Source of the DNA: Bryum argenteum
Taxonomy: Eukaryota; Streptophyta; Bryopsida; Bryales; Bryaceae
DNA: 64,000 nt
Assembly: GCA_037043015.1 (NCBI GenBank)
Contig: CM073323.1
Location: 14,835,258-14,899,257 of the forward strand
Direction of reading: 5' to 3'
Within the stretch, counting starts at the first letter, position 1; each line of letters begins with the position of its first letter. Both the position numbers and the translations under genes were made by a program. A model generated the notes under the pieces. It was not told the DNA's origin and made no database searches. It was given only the letters and a program-made list of their open reading frames with translations. Shown one piece after another: positions 1 to 11,834 of this stretch.

Positions 1-112
1 GTTTGAGAGATGAAGTGGTTGTGAGGTTTGAGAGATGAAGTGGTTGTGAGGTTTGAGAGATGAAGTGGTTGTGAGGTTTGAGAGATGAAGTGGTTGTGAG
101 GTTTGAGAGAAA
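1..112. repeat. 25-bp tandem repeat (minisatellite)
   Basis: Four full copies and part of a fifth of a 25-base unit that begins GTTTGAGAGATGAAGTGG follow each other without gaps. The window edge cuts the array, so its true length is unknown. An A-rich, low-complexity stretch follows at about 270-340. No gene is seen here. Confidence 0.95.
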
Positions 113-801
113 TGAGAATAAGATATGAGAGGTGGTAGTAGGGTTTGGGAGAAGAAATAGAAGAAATTAGGAAGATTTTGCAAAAACCCTAATTATTGAC
201 GGCTGCAACGTTTAAAAACCCTAAACCTAGGGGTGTGCGCCCGCACACCCCTTGCCATGCTGAAAAATTTTTTTTTTTAAAAAATGAAAAAAAAGAAAAA
301 ATTGAAAAAAAAAAGAAAAAAAAAAAGAAAAAAAAGAAATCATTGTTGCTGGGATTGGCTATGAAACTAGTCCAACCTCGACGGGAGCTTGGAGGATTGA
401 TGATGAACTAACCTCTCAAGATTCAAGAAAGTCAAAGTGGATTTTTGCTATTTTGGGCAGCCTAGATGACGGGATTAAAATCAATAATTGATCCTTAGAA
501 TTTTATTGGATGTTTCTTACAGTATTATACAAATGTATCAAGTTTATTATTTTCCGGGTACTATGTATTATGTCGCAAGTAGGACTTTACCATATCAATT
601 GACAAATATTACAAATCATTATTGAGGACATTGGGTAAAACTACTTATTTTCTAATATGTATTATTGTGCAAAAATTATATGGTTTTCAACTAGTGAACT
701 TTTTTATCAAAGAACCCATTCACCAAGCCATATATTTGGGTTTTCAAGTGCACATTGGAGGTTATTTACATAAGTGCACTTTTAAACGTACAAGTGCATA
801 A

Positions 802-1257
802 TTGCTTAATTGCTTGTTGCGAGTAGAAGGACAATGGGTTTTTGGAGGTGTCGAACGTGGATCGGATAATATTTTTTTAACATGTGTCCCTAATCGAACG
901 GCGGAAACATTAGAAGAAATAATTGTAAAATTTGTCGAACCCGGAAGTACTATTATTAGCGATTGTTGGCGTGGTTATAACAGGGAGCGCTTGTGTTATT
1001 TAGGCTATTCGCACGAAACGGTGAATCACTCCTTACATTTTCGTGATCCAAATACGGGAGCGCATACTAATACCATCGAAGGAACATGGAGTGCAGTAAA
1101 ACGTTCTTTACCGCAATATGGTACAGTAAAGAAACATTATAATAGTTATTTTGCAGAATATCTATGGCGACGAAAGTATGTTCAAAATGTTGGTAGTGCA
1201 TTTTTCACTTTAATAGAACATATTGTACAATATCATCCTATCCTTGGTCCGGTTTAA
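802..1257 (+). pseudogene. Merlin/ISXO2-type DDE transposase, 5'-truncated
   Basis: This 151-codon open frame matches the catalytic C-terminal part of ISXO2/IS1595-like transposases, the Merlin superfamily in eukaryotes. Visible family marks are GQWVFGG near residue 11, ISDCWRGY with the second catalytic Asp at about residue 54, a VNHS...F segment near 75, and HTNTIEGTWS with the catalytic Glu at about residue 93, followed by the usual aromatic and basic tail ending near LWRRK. The frame has no ATG: a stop codon lies directly before the first codon, and the N-terminal zinc ribbon and first catalytic Asp are missing. It is therefore a truncated DNA-transposon relic. Terminal inverted repeats were not found. 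It lies alone in AT-rich DNA. Confidence 0.85.
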
Positions 1258-3240
1258 TAAATTAAAAAAATGACTTAACATTGTTAACCTTCAATCTTAT
1301 TTTTTTGTCCAATTATGTAAAAAAAATGATGTTGGAAGTTCAAATTAGGGAATGATTGGAAATATCATTCTTCACATATATAAATATAAATAAGAAATTT
1401 TAAATCCAAATACCTCGACCTAATAAAGTGGACGATCATAACTTCCTAATATGAGGAAAAAATTCATCATTCAATAAGTGTTTATTATTTTCAAAAATAA
1501 AATTACAAAGCAAATTTGATTATAATTTAGAAATTGAATGTTTTATATTCAACTTTTAAGTTCAAGAAATAGAAGTTGTCAAGTTTGTGAATTTTATGTT
1601 TTTAAACCTTGATTGAAAATTGATATGATTGGCTTAAATTATATTTAGAAATAATAATATTTGTGCATAAAAAAAAGAAGTTTAGACACTAAAGTTTTAA
1701 AAAACTAATCACAGACATGTACCCTTAAGTGTTTGCTTAAGGGTTTAAAGTGGCAATAACGGCCAGTTAATCCCGTAAGAGCTCAACCAACCATTTTATG
1801 GTCGATTCCGATTTTTGAGGAGTTTTGAAAGACTAAAAAAAGATGTTTTGACATTTGGACTAGCTCTTATGGACCTTACAAAAGTATGGGATCATCAAAA
1901 TTATTTTAGGAAAATGGGATCTATTTTTCCCGAATTACTTGGAAGTGGCTGAAGTGACCAAAACTTTAAATAATAGAGGAAAAATACAAAAGAGGGGACA
2001 AGAAATAATTTAAAATATTTAACAAGCAAATTTTACCTTGTTAAAATTATGGAAACGAAAAAATAAATCATAGGACATACGGGTCTATAGGCTGGGTTTT
2101 ACTTGCAAGTATTTAAAACCACCGAAACTTTGAAAAGTTGTAGAAAAATAGATAAATGGGTTGGGGATAATTAACAATTTTATTTTCTAATATAAACCGT
2201 ATGAAGGTGATGGAATGATAAAAATTCATAGGACTAACGCATCAATATTACATAGCCGATGTCCACATTATATATCACTCTTTTAAAAATTGGTTATTTG
2301 TAGTCATCAAATTGCTTCAAAGAATATGTATTAATTCAATTAAAAAAATTACATACTTATTGCTTTTGTATTTCAAAGGTTTTGCTACAAATACAAATTT
2401 CAAATAATTGTAAGGAAGAAGGGTGTTTTTTGTGTGTCGGTCCGTCTGGACATGACAATTTAGACATGGAACTTGCTTGGAGGCTTATACATTGACTATT
2501 AACAAGGTATAAGGGCAAATCCTTTCAAGAGTTGACAAATGTTGTCCATTCAAGAGTTGACAAATGTTGCCCTTTCAAGAGTTGACAAATGTTTGAACAC
2601 AAAATCCTTTCAAGGGGTGACAAATGTATTTAGCCACATTGAACTTCATATTGCCTTTTCGCAAGCCACAATAGCAAACATTTAAGTACTTTTAGAATTT
2701 ATTGACGAACCATTTCACCACTTCATTTGAATTGATTAAAAAGTCTAAATAAGTTACAATTTCTCTTTCGGTGATCCTATCTCACTACCAAGCCTCCATA
2801 GAGCTTTAGGTCAAGTTTCATTCCTAGTTCAAAAAGTGAGATCTTAAATATATGATTATTCATAACATGTAGGATCAAATAATGCAAACTATCCCATCTT
2901 GTAGTGCATGTTATTCTAATTTCATAACAATATTTTAATATTTTTTTATGTTAATTTTGGATTTTGAATTGAATTTTAAGAGAAGCTTGAAAAATTATTT
3001 TTAAAATAATAACAATGATTATGACGAAATTAACCGTACAGATGTTATCTTCACATTGACATCTACAAATTTGATTTGTATATCAAGTCCATTTTCGTGA
3101 TTCATGGACCATTTTATAACAAATCTTTGAAAACAATCTTGAATAGGGACCATAAAGGGTTAAAGTAACAGTTTATCCAATTATAAAACATTATAAAACA
3201 TGTGAAGCGTTCCGAGGACACAAGCTTCTTTTTGCTAAAA
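1258..3240. other. AT-rich intergenic DNA with a short tandem repeat
   Basis: No coding frame with protein-like composition is visible. The only clear structure is a tandem repeat at about 2522-2630: four imperfect copies of a 25-35 base unit containing TTCAAGAGTTGACAAATG. Confidence 0.7.
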
Positions 3241-3477
3241 TAGGAGAGGTGCAGAGGTGGCAGGGCAAGAGCTCCGAAGGGGTCAGATTGGACTCCGATG
3301 CTGGATGCTGCATCGTCCGTCGAGACTCCTTCCTTCCAGCGAGGCTCTTCCTTCATCGACGTTCAGTACCCTTCATCTTCCATCGAGCATGTCCCTCATC
3401 CGCTCCAAAAGGGTCACCCGGTGAAGTCTCCGGCAATGGCCTGGAGGTCGTCGATACTACAGTCTACCCCGAACCAA
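3240..3477 (-). other. GC-richer segment, possible captured gene fragment
   Basis: This piece is much richer in CG than its surroundings and abuts the end of the left inverted-repeat arm at about 3478. On the minus strand it reads as protein-like segments, for example STDDAASSIGVQSDPFGAL, interrupted by stops. It has no match in the BTB gene that the arm otherwise copies, so the join at 3478 looks chimeric. I do not recognise the source gene. It could be a fragment picked up by a transposon or a simple breakpoint junction. Confidence 0.4.
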
Positions 3478-5830
3478 GCTTAGGCTTACATCTTGGTTTG
3501 TATCTTCTCCACCATACCACGATACTGGCCCTTCCACCTTCGCCCTCGGCTTAGCAGCCAGCTTTGCAGGCTTTGGCTTGACTAGCAAGCCTCTTGTTTC
3601 TGGAAACACAAGTGTCAACGTAAGATCCACGTGAGATTTTCTCCTCTGCTTTCTGTGTTTTTCATTTTTTTGCTTTTAAGGTCACTTCGGACCAACCATA
3701 TGAGAAGCTCTGCTGGCACCTCTCTACTAGCACCTCTCTATTTGACCTCGTGATTACTGTCCGTAATACAAAAGGGGTGCTCTTACACATGCATGAACTA
3801 ATTGGTCTACGGTAGTACAGGGCTACAACTCAAAAAACAAACTTTACAAGCTGGAATTAGAACGTACTCTTTGGGGCCGGAGATGCTGAGCTCTTGCTGT
3901 GTGGAGCCATATGATCAAAAGAGGCGTGCCCCGACAGCCCAACCACAGGGGACCGAAAAAGCAGCTAGAAACCTTGCCTGCTATTCACGATCAGGAAAGG
4001 GAGTAGGGAGGGACCAAGTTCAGGCTTATGTAGTTTAGGCTTATTCCTCCTTGTGATACCTCCGAGAAGCGGTAGGAGCAAGATCTGAATGAATGTGGCA
4101 GTAGCAAGATCTGAATGAATGTGGCAGTAGCATGATCTGAATGAATGTTCCACTAACAAGATCTGAATGAGTGTCTCACTAGCAAGATATGGATGGACGT
4201 CCCAATTGCAAGTTAGATATGAATGTCCTACTAGCAAGAAATGGATGTCCTACTAGGAAGGTATGAATGTCCTAATAGCAATGCTGATCATGTTTAGTGT
4301 GTTGAATTCTCATCGAAAGGAGCAGCTAGGAGCATTCAGGTCAATTCTGGATTTCTGGAATGATAGGACGGAATCATATATGACATTTGTCTTTTGGTCT
4401 CACACTCTGGCCATCTTCTAAGAAGGAAACTTTTGGTGGTTTTTATTTTTTATTTTTTATTTTTTAATTATTTATTTATATTTATAAATTACATTCCCGG
4501 TGCAAGATATTCTTGGAATATTTGTCCTTCTATCATAACAAATGTACACTTAGTTGGGCATTTTTTGTGCAAGAATAATGTACATAACAATGTGTGTTCA
4601 CATAACAATGAAAAATGATCCAATTGGTATGCTCGGTGTGAGAATGATGAGTAACAAAATTAATTTGGGACAATTAAATTGAGAGTAAGATAAATTGTTT
4701 TAGGAAGTTTGATAGAAAGTTTGACTAATAGAAAGTTGAATTTGACTTTCAATTGTGTGGGACGTGGAGAAAATGCTCACTAAGATGTTTTTATCTGCTT
4801 GGAAACGAACTGTTATTCATCCTTGAAGCATACAACTTTGTGAATGCATATCAATTAAGTGCAAGTATTATGATTTGGTGGTTTGGTAACACCAAGATGT
4901 TTCTACCCAATTCATAAGAAGAGCTTTCGACCATCAAGTAATTTCGATCATGTAGTTACAAAGCATACGAGAGTATGGTTGATTACAAAGCATACGAGAG
5001 TATGGTTGATTACAATTGGAGAAGGTTCCAAGTGAATAAAATTATTGACAACATGAAATTGTTGGCGAGACGTGGTTCCATAAGAATAATCCAATTTGGT
5101 AAATGTTATCTCTGCATCACTATTTGAAGGGTTTAGGAAAAGTTGCTCCTTGTTGAGATACATTCAAAAATATAGTTATATTTTCTCATAAAGTCTATGA
5201 AGAGGTTGCACAACATAATTTTGAAGTTTCTCTTGGGAATCTTTGAGACCCCACGGTCTTGCCCTATGATTCATATTTCAACTCGTATTTTTGTGAAATT
5301 AAAACTTTTGGGGGTTTTTTTATGGTTATGTGTTGTATGGAATGTTACACATTGAGAGACTAAAAGTATCCTTTGGATTGCCAAATGGCATTTGGATTTA
5401 TGATATTAAAATTCCACATCATTTTAAGCAAGGCAAGATGTGTCGCATTTTAGTACAACACATATAAGAATGAAAAGAATTATTTTTTCACATTCAGACC
5501 TTTGGTCTTTATTCAATATTAGATTTGATAAGCACCAATACCAATACAATAACTTGTTCTTGCTAAAAAGTTCCAAAAGAACATATCTTCTTATTATAAT
5601 TAAGAGCTTTAAAACTATTATTGAATTATTTAACCCTTAGTGGACAATTTTGATTAACGTACACTTTGGGGCCATCATCATTTGACAACTTCTCAAAATT
5701 CATATATTTGATTTTATATTATTTTTTTAAAGAAAAAGAGAACCATAGTTATGGTTTACCAAGTGTATTACCATGGGCAACTATAATCTCTTTTGTTCAA
5801 ATCATCTGTTGCAAAGATAAATTGTACATG
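3478..5830 (-). repeat. Left arm of long inverted repeat, carries a BTB gene 5' fragment
   Basis: Read on the minus strand, this segment is a copy of about 17130-19255. It includes the splice acceptor and first roughly 110 bases of the BTB exon (at about 3478-3600 here, degraded by at least one stop), the upstream leader, and a long AT-rich tail. Identity is uneven. About 3605-4135 looks essentially identical to 18620-19135, while the BTB-coding end is about 90% and the distal part (4480-5830) roughly 80-85% by eye. Within it, 4063-4265 is an expanded tandem array of a 27-base unit containing AGCAAGATCTGAATGAATG, shorter in the other arm. This is a non-functional gene-fragment copy. Confidence 0.85.
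4063..4265. repeat. 27-bp tandem repeat
   Basis: About seven increasingly diverged copies of a unit containing AGCAAGATCTGAATGAATG lie in a row. The partner arm (about 18560-18665) has only three to four, so the array changed length after the arms formed. Confidence 0.85.
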
Positions 5831-6136
5831 CAAATTGACTTTATGGGAGCTCAAAAAAATGTTGTTTTTTAAGAGAGATGGCACTTCTCGGCACTTCTCG
5901 GCACTTCCTCTAATGTCCTCAAACATCCACATAGCCTTGCCAAAACCATACTTGCATGTGGTACTTCTTAGTGCCACTTCAACTCCAAAGTTCTGTTTTT
6001 GGTTGCGCAACAATAAATTCTGCAATGTGGTTTTGGAACACTTTTGGTTTACAAATTCATCACCTATTGTTTTGGTGACAATCAAAATATGGGAGTTGCT
6101 ACCAATGTGCACCTTACACAAACCTCTAATATTCAA
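5768..6136 (-). pseudogene. Unrecognised protein relic, shared with 25.63-25.90 kb
   Basis: The minus-strand frame of 122 codons includes HILIVTKTIGDEFVNQK. Part of it aligns by eye, at DNA and peptide level, with the minus strand of 25632-25901, where VIMFDDRNDGDEVIRKN is readable. Both look like decayed copies of one dispersed coding sequence. I do not recognise the family. It lies directly past the end of the left inverted-repeat arm. Confidence 0.3.
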
Positions 6137-6580
6137 TACTTAGAAATTTCTTATGACTCTAAGGTGCTCATTTTGTGCCTTGAATTTTGAAAACCCTCCT
6201 TGCACGATTAAGTTACAATTAAATTTGTGTGGTTAAACCTTATGACTTTGCAAACTACTTGTTTTTTAAAAATCATGCAACTTATTTTCATGATTTGAGG
6301 AGTTTATTGTAAGATCCTACTTCGGAGTTCGATCTATTTAAATTTCTTGACCAAAATCTTAATTCTATTAGAGCTACCTTAATCATCCCATGTGTTATTT
6401 TTTGGTGAACGCAGATGAACCCTTTTGGCTTGCATAACAATTTACATGCATATCTATATATGTCTCTAAAATGGCACATTAGAAGACATTATTCTGATGT
6501 CAAGAACATCCTCTATAATATCAATTGTTTCCATAATATCAAACGTGGGGTTTAGACCTTTCAACAATCATTGGAAAAAC

Positions 6581-7011
6581 CTCAATTCCGTTAATTTGGC
6601 AATATCCTGGTAAAATGGCACGATTTAAGGTGGAAAAAATGAAAAAAACAGCACTCGTTTTTGTCATTTTTTGACATAATAGAGCAAATTTTTCTGAGTG
6701 GCCGCTCAAAATCAGAGATATTTCTGAGCGGCCGTTGAGAAAAAATTGCCCTTCGACAGAATTTGAAGGTCAAAATTCATCGAATAGTGTGATATTATGG
6801 AATTTTTGATGATATTACAGAACTTTGTTGATATAATGGAAGATGTGGGTGATATTAAAAAACGTGCCATTTTGCAAGCATAAATCGTTGAGATTTTGAG
6901 TTCAAAAATATGCCGGTAAAATGGCACGTTTCAGAAACGCGACCAAATTGGCACAACATGGCTTTGGCAATATGGCACAAGGAATTGTGCCATTTTAACG
7001 GAATTAACTGA
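6581..7011. mobile_element. MITE, AATTCCGTTAAAATGG family, copy 1
   Basis: The left end reads CTCAATTCCGTTAATTTGGC and the right end is its imperfect reverse complement, GCCATTTTAACGGAATTAA. Inside are several GTAAAATGGCAC and GATATTA motifs shared with the copies at 51750-52002 and 59360-59611. There is no coding capacity. This copy is longer (about 431 bp) than the other two. Confidence 0.7.
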
Positions 7012-7345
7012 TATTTAACTAATTATGGACTTATTACGAACTTATGGACTTTTTGCAACTAATGAAGAACATTGGTTTTATCGGCGGCCAGCCGACACAT
7101 CCCCATATCTGCGACTTTCAAAAGGTCACAACTCACTCAAATTTTGTCCAAATCAAACATATGAGGTGTTTTTTGACATCTATATTTTCTGTAGATATCA
7201 AAAAACACCTCAAATGTTTAATTTGGACAAAAATTGGCTGAGTTATGACCTTTCAAAGATTACAGATAGAGTCTCAAGGTTATATCGGCGGACAGCTGAC
7301 ATTATTTCTGGACAATGAATTTGTCCATAATTAGTTAAATATCAG
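7008..7345. mobile_element. Foldback MITE, GAGGTGTTTTTTGACATC family, copy 1
   Basis: Perfect 23-base inverted ends (7008-7030 and 7323-7345) enclose a nearly continuous inverted repeat. The centre is GAGGTGTTTTTTGACATCTA facing its complement across a loop of about 15 bases. The middle of the element is shared with 20953-21182. It abuts the AATTCCG-type MITE on its left, so one may have inserted into or beside the other. Confidence 0.8.
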
Positions 7346-7664
7346 ATAATTGAGGTTGAAAGCAATATCTCGTGAAGGGTCGTTTAAGAAATATTTCCTT
7401 TGATGATCATTTAAAAAGATTAAAAGCTCAAAAGTTTTCCAAAACGTTCAAAAACCTAGATTATTTGAAAACTAGTACTTTTGGGCCATAATTACTTTGA
7501 AATTCGATATCTTGAGATTCAAGAACCCGATCCACAATCCAATCGTCCCCCCACCTCTAGAAAACAAAAGTGCTTCCAACGGTACCTCATGCACCCCAAT
7601 CCGACCGGCGTCTCCAAGATCATAACGTTACTCACACACTCATACACAATACAAACTACGTGCC

Positions 7665-9233
7665 TTAACCCCTAAACGTCCCAGCCTATTTTTAGCAGAA
7701 AAGCACATCTCCATAAAAATCGTCATAGATGAAAATGAAGAGAAGCTAATAAGATCTCAACCGTACAAACTTGTAATAGACTTATCAAAGATCATGTGGA
7801 CCAAAATTTGAGTCATGAGGCCTTATAGATCGGGAGATCATAACATATTAATACTAAAAACAAATTGCAAAATTCCATCGTTTTCACTTTGAGGTGGAAA
7901 TGCTACCAATATACCTATTGCAATGAAAAAGTCACCAACTAGAAAGATGTTCACCTTCATCTTAATAAGTCCTTTACCCAACAGAAATTCATCAAAAAAA
8001 TTTCTTGGCTCAAATAAAAGCCATGCAATGGTAAAAACTGCCGAAAAATTTACAAAGGAAAAATAGTCCAAAAGTAGACCCTTTGCATTCAATTTCATGC
8101 CTTATCTTCAAAACATCTTCGATCTTGTTAAGGTTTCTACCACTTAGACTAGACTCTAATTGGACGCCATCCCAAAAAATTAAGTTGAAATCCAACGGTG
8201 GATGAAGGAGATATAGCTCCTCAAATATCATCCATTTTCTCACTTTTTCTGTTGACAAAACATCATTGCAAATCCAATAGCAAAATCATTTGGATCAAAA
8301 AAATTCTCACTACAAAGTTGTTAAGAATCACCTTAACCCTTAATTGACATCCTTGTTTTCCACAAATTGGAGAGAAATGCAACCTCATTGTCTTCTCGCC
8401 TTATTTCTGCACTGAAGGTAAAACAATTTTGAGAATCGGAAACGGTGGTTATCAAGGTAACTTGGTGATGTGACCAATGCAAAAAGATCGATCACATCGG
8501 GTAAGATCTCAAAAAATGGCACCGTTGAGAAAAAAATGTTTTGGTTGCTGATCATGAGTGAGAAATATCATATTGCTTTTTTGGTTTTTCTCCCCTTCGG
8601 TCATTTTTCTGAAAATTGGGCATCATAGAGCATGGTATAGGGATAAAGATCAAGATTTGTTATTATTTTGAAAAAAAATCGTCAAAAAAATAAAAAGAAA
8701 GGCCAAGTCAAAGAGCATTGACCATGGGATCACGTGGCCCCTACAATTTCGTGCGGATCACACAAACCTCAAGAAGGCGATCGGGAAGGAGCATTGGATT
8801 CGGAAAAACAAAAGAATAGGGGTGCCTTTGGACAAGATTTGCACCCTACCACTGTGTCGGACCCCAAAAGCAAAAACAATGACCTTGGTGACCAGTTTGG
8901 TCACCGGTGACAATTAAGGGTTAAAATCATGACCATGAAAAAAAAAATCATGAAAAACTATTTTTAATTTCACATAATTGGCTTGCAATGGTAATACATG
9001 CCCCATGCTTGGAAACCCAAAAACAAGAGCTGCCTTCACTAAAGTGCATTCCATTAATTCATACTTTATTGTATTGGCTTGCAAATTTTACAACACAAAC
9101 TAGACTTGATTTGGAACCCAACACAAGTGATTTCATCCAAAACGGAGTTTGGATGAAGGCGTTATGGCTCTTCAAAGTTTCTGCCCTCCATCCAAAATGT
9201 AGAAAAACGACATTGGGGACGTTTAGGGGTTAA
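7665..9233. mobile_element. piggyBac-like non-autonomous element
   Basis: The ends are TTAACCCCTAAACGTCCC at 7665 and its exact reverse complement ending at 9233. A TTAA target duplication followed by a CCC start is the hallmark of the piggyBac superfamily. The interior (1.5 kb) has no transposase frame. Interior sequence at about 7780-8050 is also found at about 61480-61740, so this is a multi-copy family. A second TTAA element is nested at 8333-8924. Confidence 0.8.
8333..8924. mobile_element. Nested piggyBac-like MITE
   Basis: TTAACCCTTAATTG at 8333 faces a perfect complement, CAATTAAGGGTTAA, ending at 8924. The ends follow the TTAA-CCC rule again, but the sequence differs from the host element's ends. 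It is 592 bp and non-coding. Confidence 0.7.
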
Positions 9234-10440
9234 TCAATAAATTCTTCAGCACCCAAAACATGCACTTTTGGGATTAAAATGCCATTTTAACACAATAGGA
9301 ATTCCAATATTTAAAATTTTGTATACAATGGTACCTAGATAAGATCAACCTCGTTAAGAGCAACGTCTTGTTAAGAACAATGTCCCTGTCCCTTTATTAT
9401 ACAAAGAGGCATTGTTTCTTTATGGTCAACGCTTGGATAAGATCAACGTTTTTTTCCACCGAAAAATGTTTATCTAATCCAATCACCATTGTAATTAGGT
9501 TATGTGAGGCTTTCAAGGGACATTTTACATGAGTCAAGATGTATGGGGCCTATATAGTGCAAAAAACCCTCTCATGTAATTGGTTTATTTTTAGTCTGTA
9601 TGAACAACAACATGTTGAATTTATTTTAAAACAAAACAACGAGAAGGCCACAAAGTTTGTATAAACATGGGCATAAAAATAAAAAAATAAAGAAAAAAAG
9701 AAAAAGTAAAAGCAAAAACAAGTAAATTTATTTTTCAAGTTATTGACAGTTGAGATTTGGATGATTCAAAGATGGAGCACCATCCGGCCCTAAATGGGGA
9801 ATTGGGCCACCAAAAACCTCGTCCCAATTGCTCCCTTGGGGCCGTATGATTTGGCGCCAAAATCATGCCACATAAGGCAACACGTAGGATGAGTTGTGCT
9901 TCTAGCCGGCTCCAAATGAAAAACCCTTGAGCCCGATTTGAGAGAATCGGGCAATCCTATTGGTTTGTATCAAAAAAGTTTGGGCAAGTTTGGGCCAACT
10001 TTCCATCCAGCCCCAAATGTAAACCGGCCCGACTCTCCATCCGACCGGTAAATGCTAATAAGCAAGATAGATAGATAGAAACTCCAGTCCTTTCTAAAGG
10101 GCCGGCGTGAATGAAGTGTCCGTTCGTAATGCCAATATCCCGATGGCCACGCCGATAAGCAAGCAACCTGCTGCTGCTGCAGTGCTGCTTCTCCTTCACT
10201 TTCCGGAGGAGCTTTGAATCCAGACCCGTTGCAACTCTGTTACAACAAACAGAGTGATGGCCAACAACAAAACTCTGTTGCAACGAATCAATCAACGAGC
10301 TTCATCGTTCTCAAACAGGATGCTGAAAACAAGCCGCTAGAGACGATGGGCGAGGCAAGGCAATCAGCGTGCAGCCAATGAAATTTCCCGTCTGGGATCC
10401 CTTGCCTGCGCTACATGACTGCCACTTGTGCAAACACTCC
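9234..10440. other. Intergenic DNA upstream of the RETICULATA-RELATED gene
   Basis: No gene is seen. The segment at about 9780-10000 (GGCGCCAAAATCATGCCAC and surroundings) is a diverged relative of the inverted-repeat element at 55357-55734. CG content rises from about 10050 toward the transcription start. Confidence 0.6.
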
Positions 10441-10700
10441 CCCCGCAAAAGATCCCACACTACACTTTTCCAGTTTAGCTTCTAAGTTAAGACATATCAT
10501 TAGCGAGCAGCCGAAATTGTGCTAAACCTAACCTACTGTACCTTACTTGCCATTGACTCGCTTTTGTTGCCAGTCTTGCACCTCCCTTGCCTTCTCCCAT
10601 CGAGCTGCTGCATTGCCCTGAACGTAACCCTCCAGCGAGGAAGAGTGTGTTCAGAGTGTGGCATTCATCGACCCTCCGGCTGATTTGGTTTGCTCCAAGG

Positions 10701-11341
10701 GTGAGCTCTCTACTTACCCAGATTCTTTCTGTCGCTTGCGTGCTCCGTTTGGATCAATGGAGCGCGGGTTCGTTGGTTCGAGCTTCTGCATTTGGCCTTG
10801 TTACTTCCCCGCTGTCTAAAACCTTTAAATTTTCTGCTCTGTCGAACGGGAGTTTGTGTTTAGGTTCTCGGTCTGTTGCATTGTAACGATCCTTCTCAGT
10901 TGTCGCGCTGTGGACGATTAGCTTACGAACAGGATACGAGTTCCAGCTAGTGCATTGCTGTCGTTTATCGTTTTCATCGTCGGGGAAGAAAGTAGGTCAG
11001 GGTTTGACGATGTTTGGAGTTCTGGTGGGGCTGAGATCTGTCGGAAGCCTGTTGTAACATTCTCGTGTGTACTGTTTTGTGAAATTGTGGCATTTGGTTT
11101 GTGGATAGTTGCATTAGGGTTTTGGGAGGTCTACATAGACGTCGTCAAATTTGGGGTAGAAATGGTCACTATTTTAATTGAGAAGGAAAATGAGGTTGAT
11201 GATTGTGCGGACTGTATCATGCGAGGTGAAATGGCGAATATTTGGTGGGTCACGTTGATTTTGAGATTTGTTGTTTGTGTCGGACAGCCTTGGATCATTT
11301 TGTAGTAGATTTTCTCAGAGTTGGCTTTGCTTGTTTGACAG
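10701..11341 (+). other. Predicted 5'-UTR intron of the RETICULATA-RELATED gene
   Basis: A donor (CTCCAAGG|GTGAGC) at 10701 and an acceptor (TTGTTTGACAG|G) ending at 11341 bound a 641-base stretch without conserved coding. The coding start follows 56 bases later. An intron in the leader would explain the long CG-rich segment before the ATG. This is inferred from splice-site match only. Confidence 0.5.
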
Positions 11342-11397
11342 GAAATTTGAAGCTATCCTTGTTGCAGCATCATAGACGAGCGTTGAGGGATTTTGTA

Positions 11398-11551
11398 ATG
11401 GCGTCAGCTATGGCTGGTCTCATAGCCCAGCCTTCACTCCAGGGCATCACACAGGCTTCTGTGAGTTCTTCAAATGTTTCCAGACCACGCGTCTCGTGCT
11501 CCCTTGGATTTTCCTCCAACTTTGCGTTTGGAAATCCCACAATCATTTCAG
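11398..11551 (+). CDS. RETICULATA-RELATED chloroplast protein, exon 1
   Basis: The exon starts at ATGGCGTCAGCTATGGC and encodes about 51 residues rich in Ser, Ala, Val and Arg with few acidic residues, a typical chloroplast transit peptide. It ends at a GT donor (ATCATTTCAG|GTACTT) in phase 1. The downstream exon can continue the frame from either of two acceptors, both giving an open frame: 11835 (stronger pyrimidine tract, product 365 aa) or 11814 (372 aa). Confidence 0.8.
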
Positions 11552-11834
11552 GTACTTCCGCCTCCTTATCGTCACATGATGACGTACTTTATGTTTCATG
11601 ACATCGTTCTGCAAGTACCACACAAGTACATGATTTCTCATAACTGATGCTGTTCGTCGTCACGAATACGCACAAGATTCGTACCGGTGAATCTTCTTAG
11701 TAAGTAAGATTTTCGCTGGTGATTATCTTAGTTAACATAAATTCCAACGTCGTAAACTATATTAGTGATTAAATGCGGCGTTCCAGTTTTGTGATACCGG
11801 CACTTGGACTCAGAATCTGCTTTGCCTTCTCCAG

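Noticed and set aside
196-411. Open frame with poly-lysine
   Set aside because: Translation of an A-rich simple repeat; no protein features.
3802-4038. 78-codon frame, identical in both inverted-repeat arms (also 18701-18937, minus)
   Set aside because: It has alternative start codons only, no known motif, and lies in the leader of the BTB gene. Its identity between arms is explained by DNA-level identity of the whole core.
10110-10130. CCGTTCGTAA half-site of the palindrome outside the island
   Set aside because: Only one arm is present; a 10-base match is expected by chance at this scale. The same holds for TTACGAACTTA near 7034.
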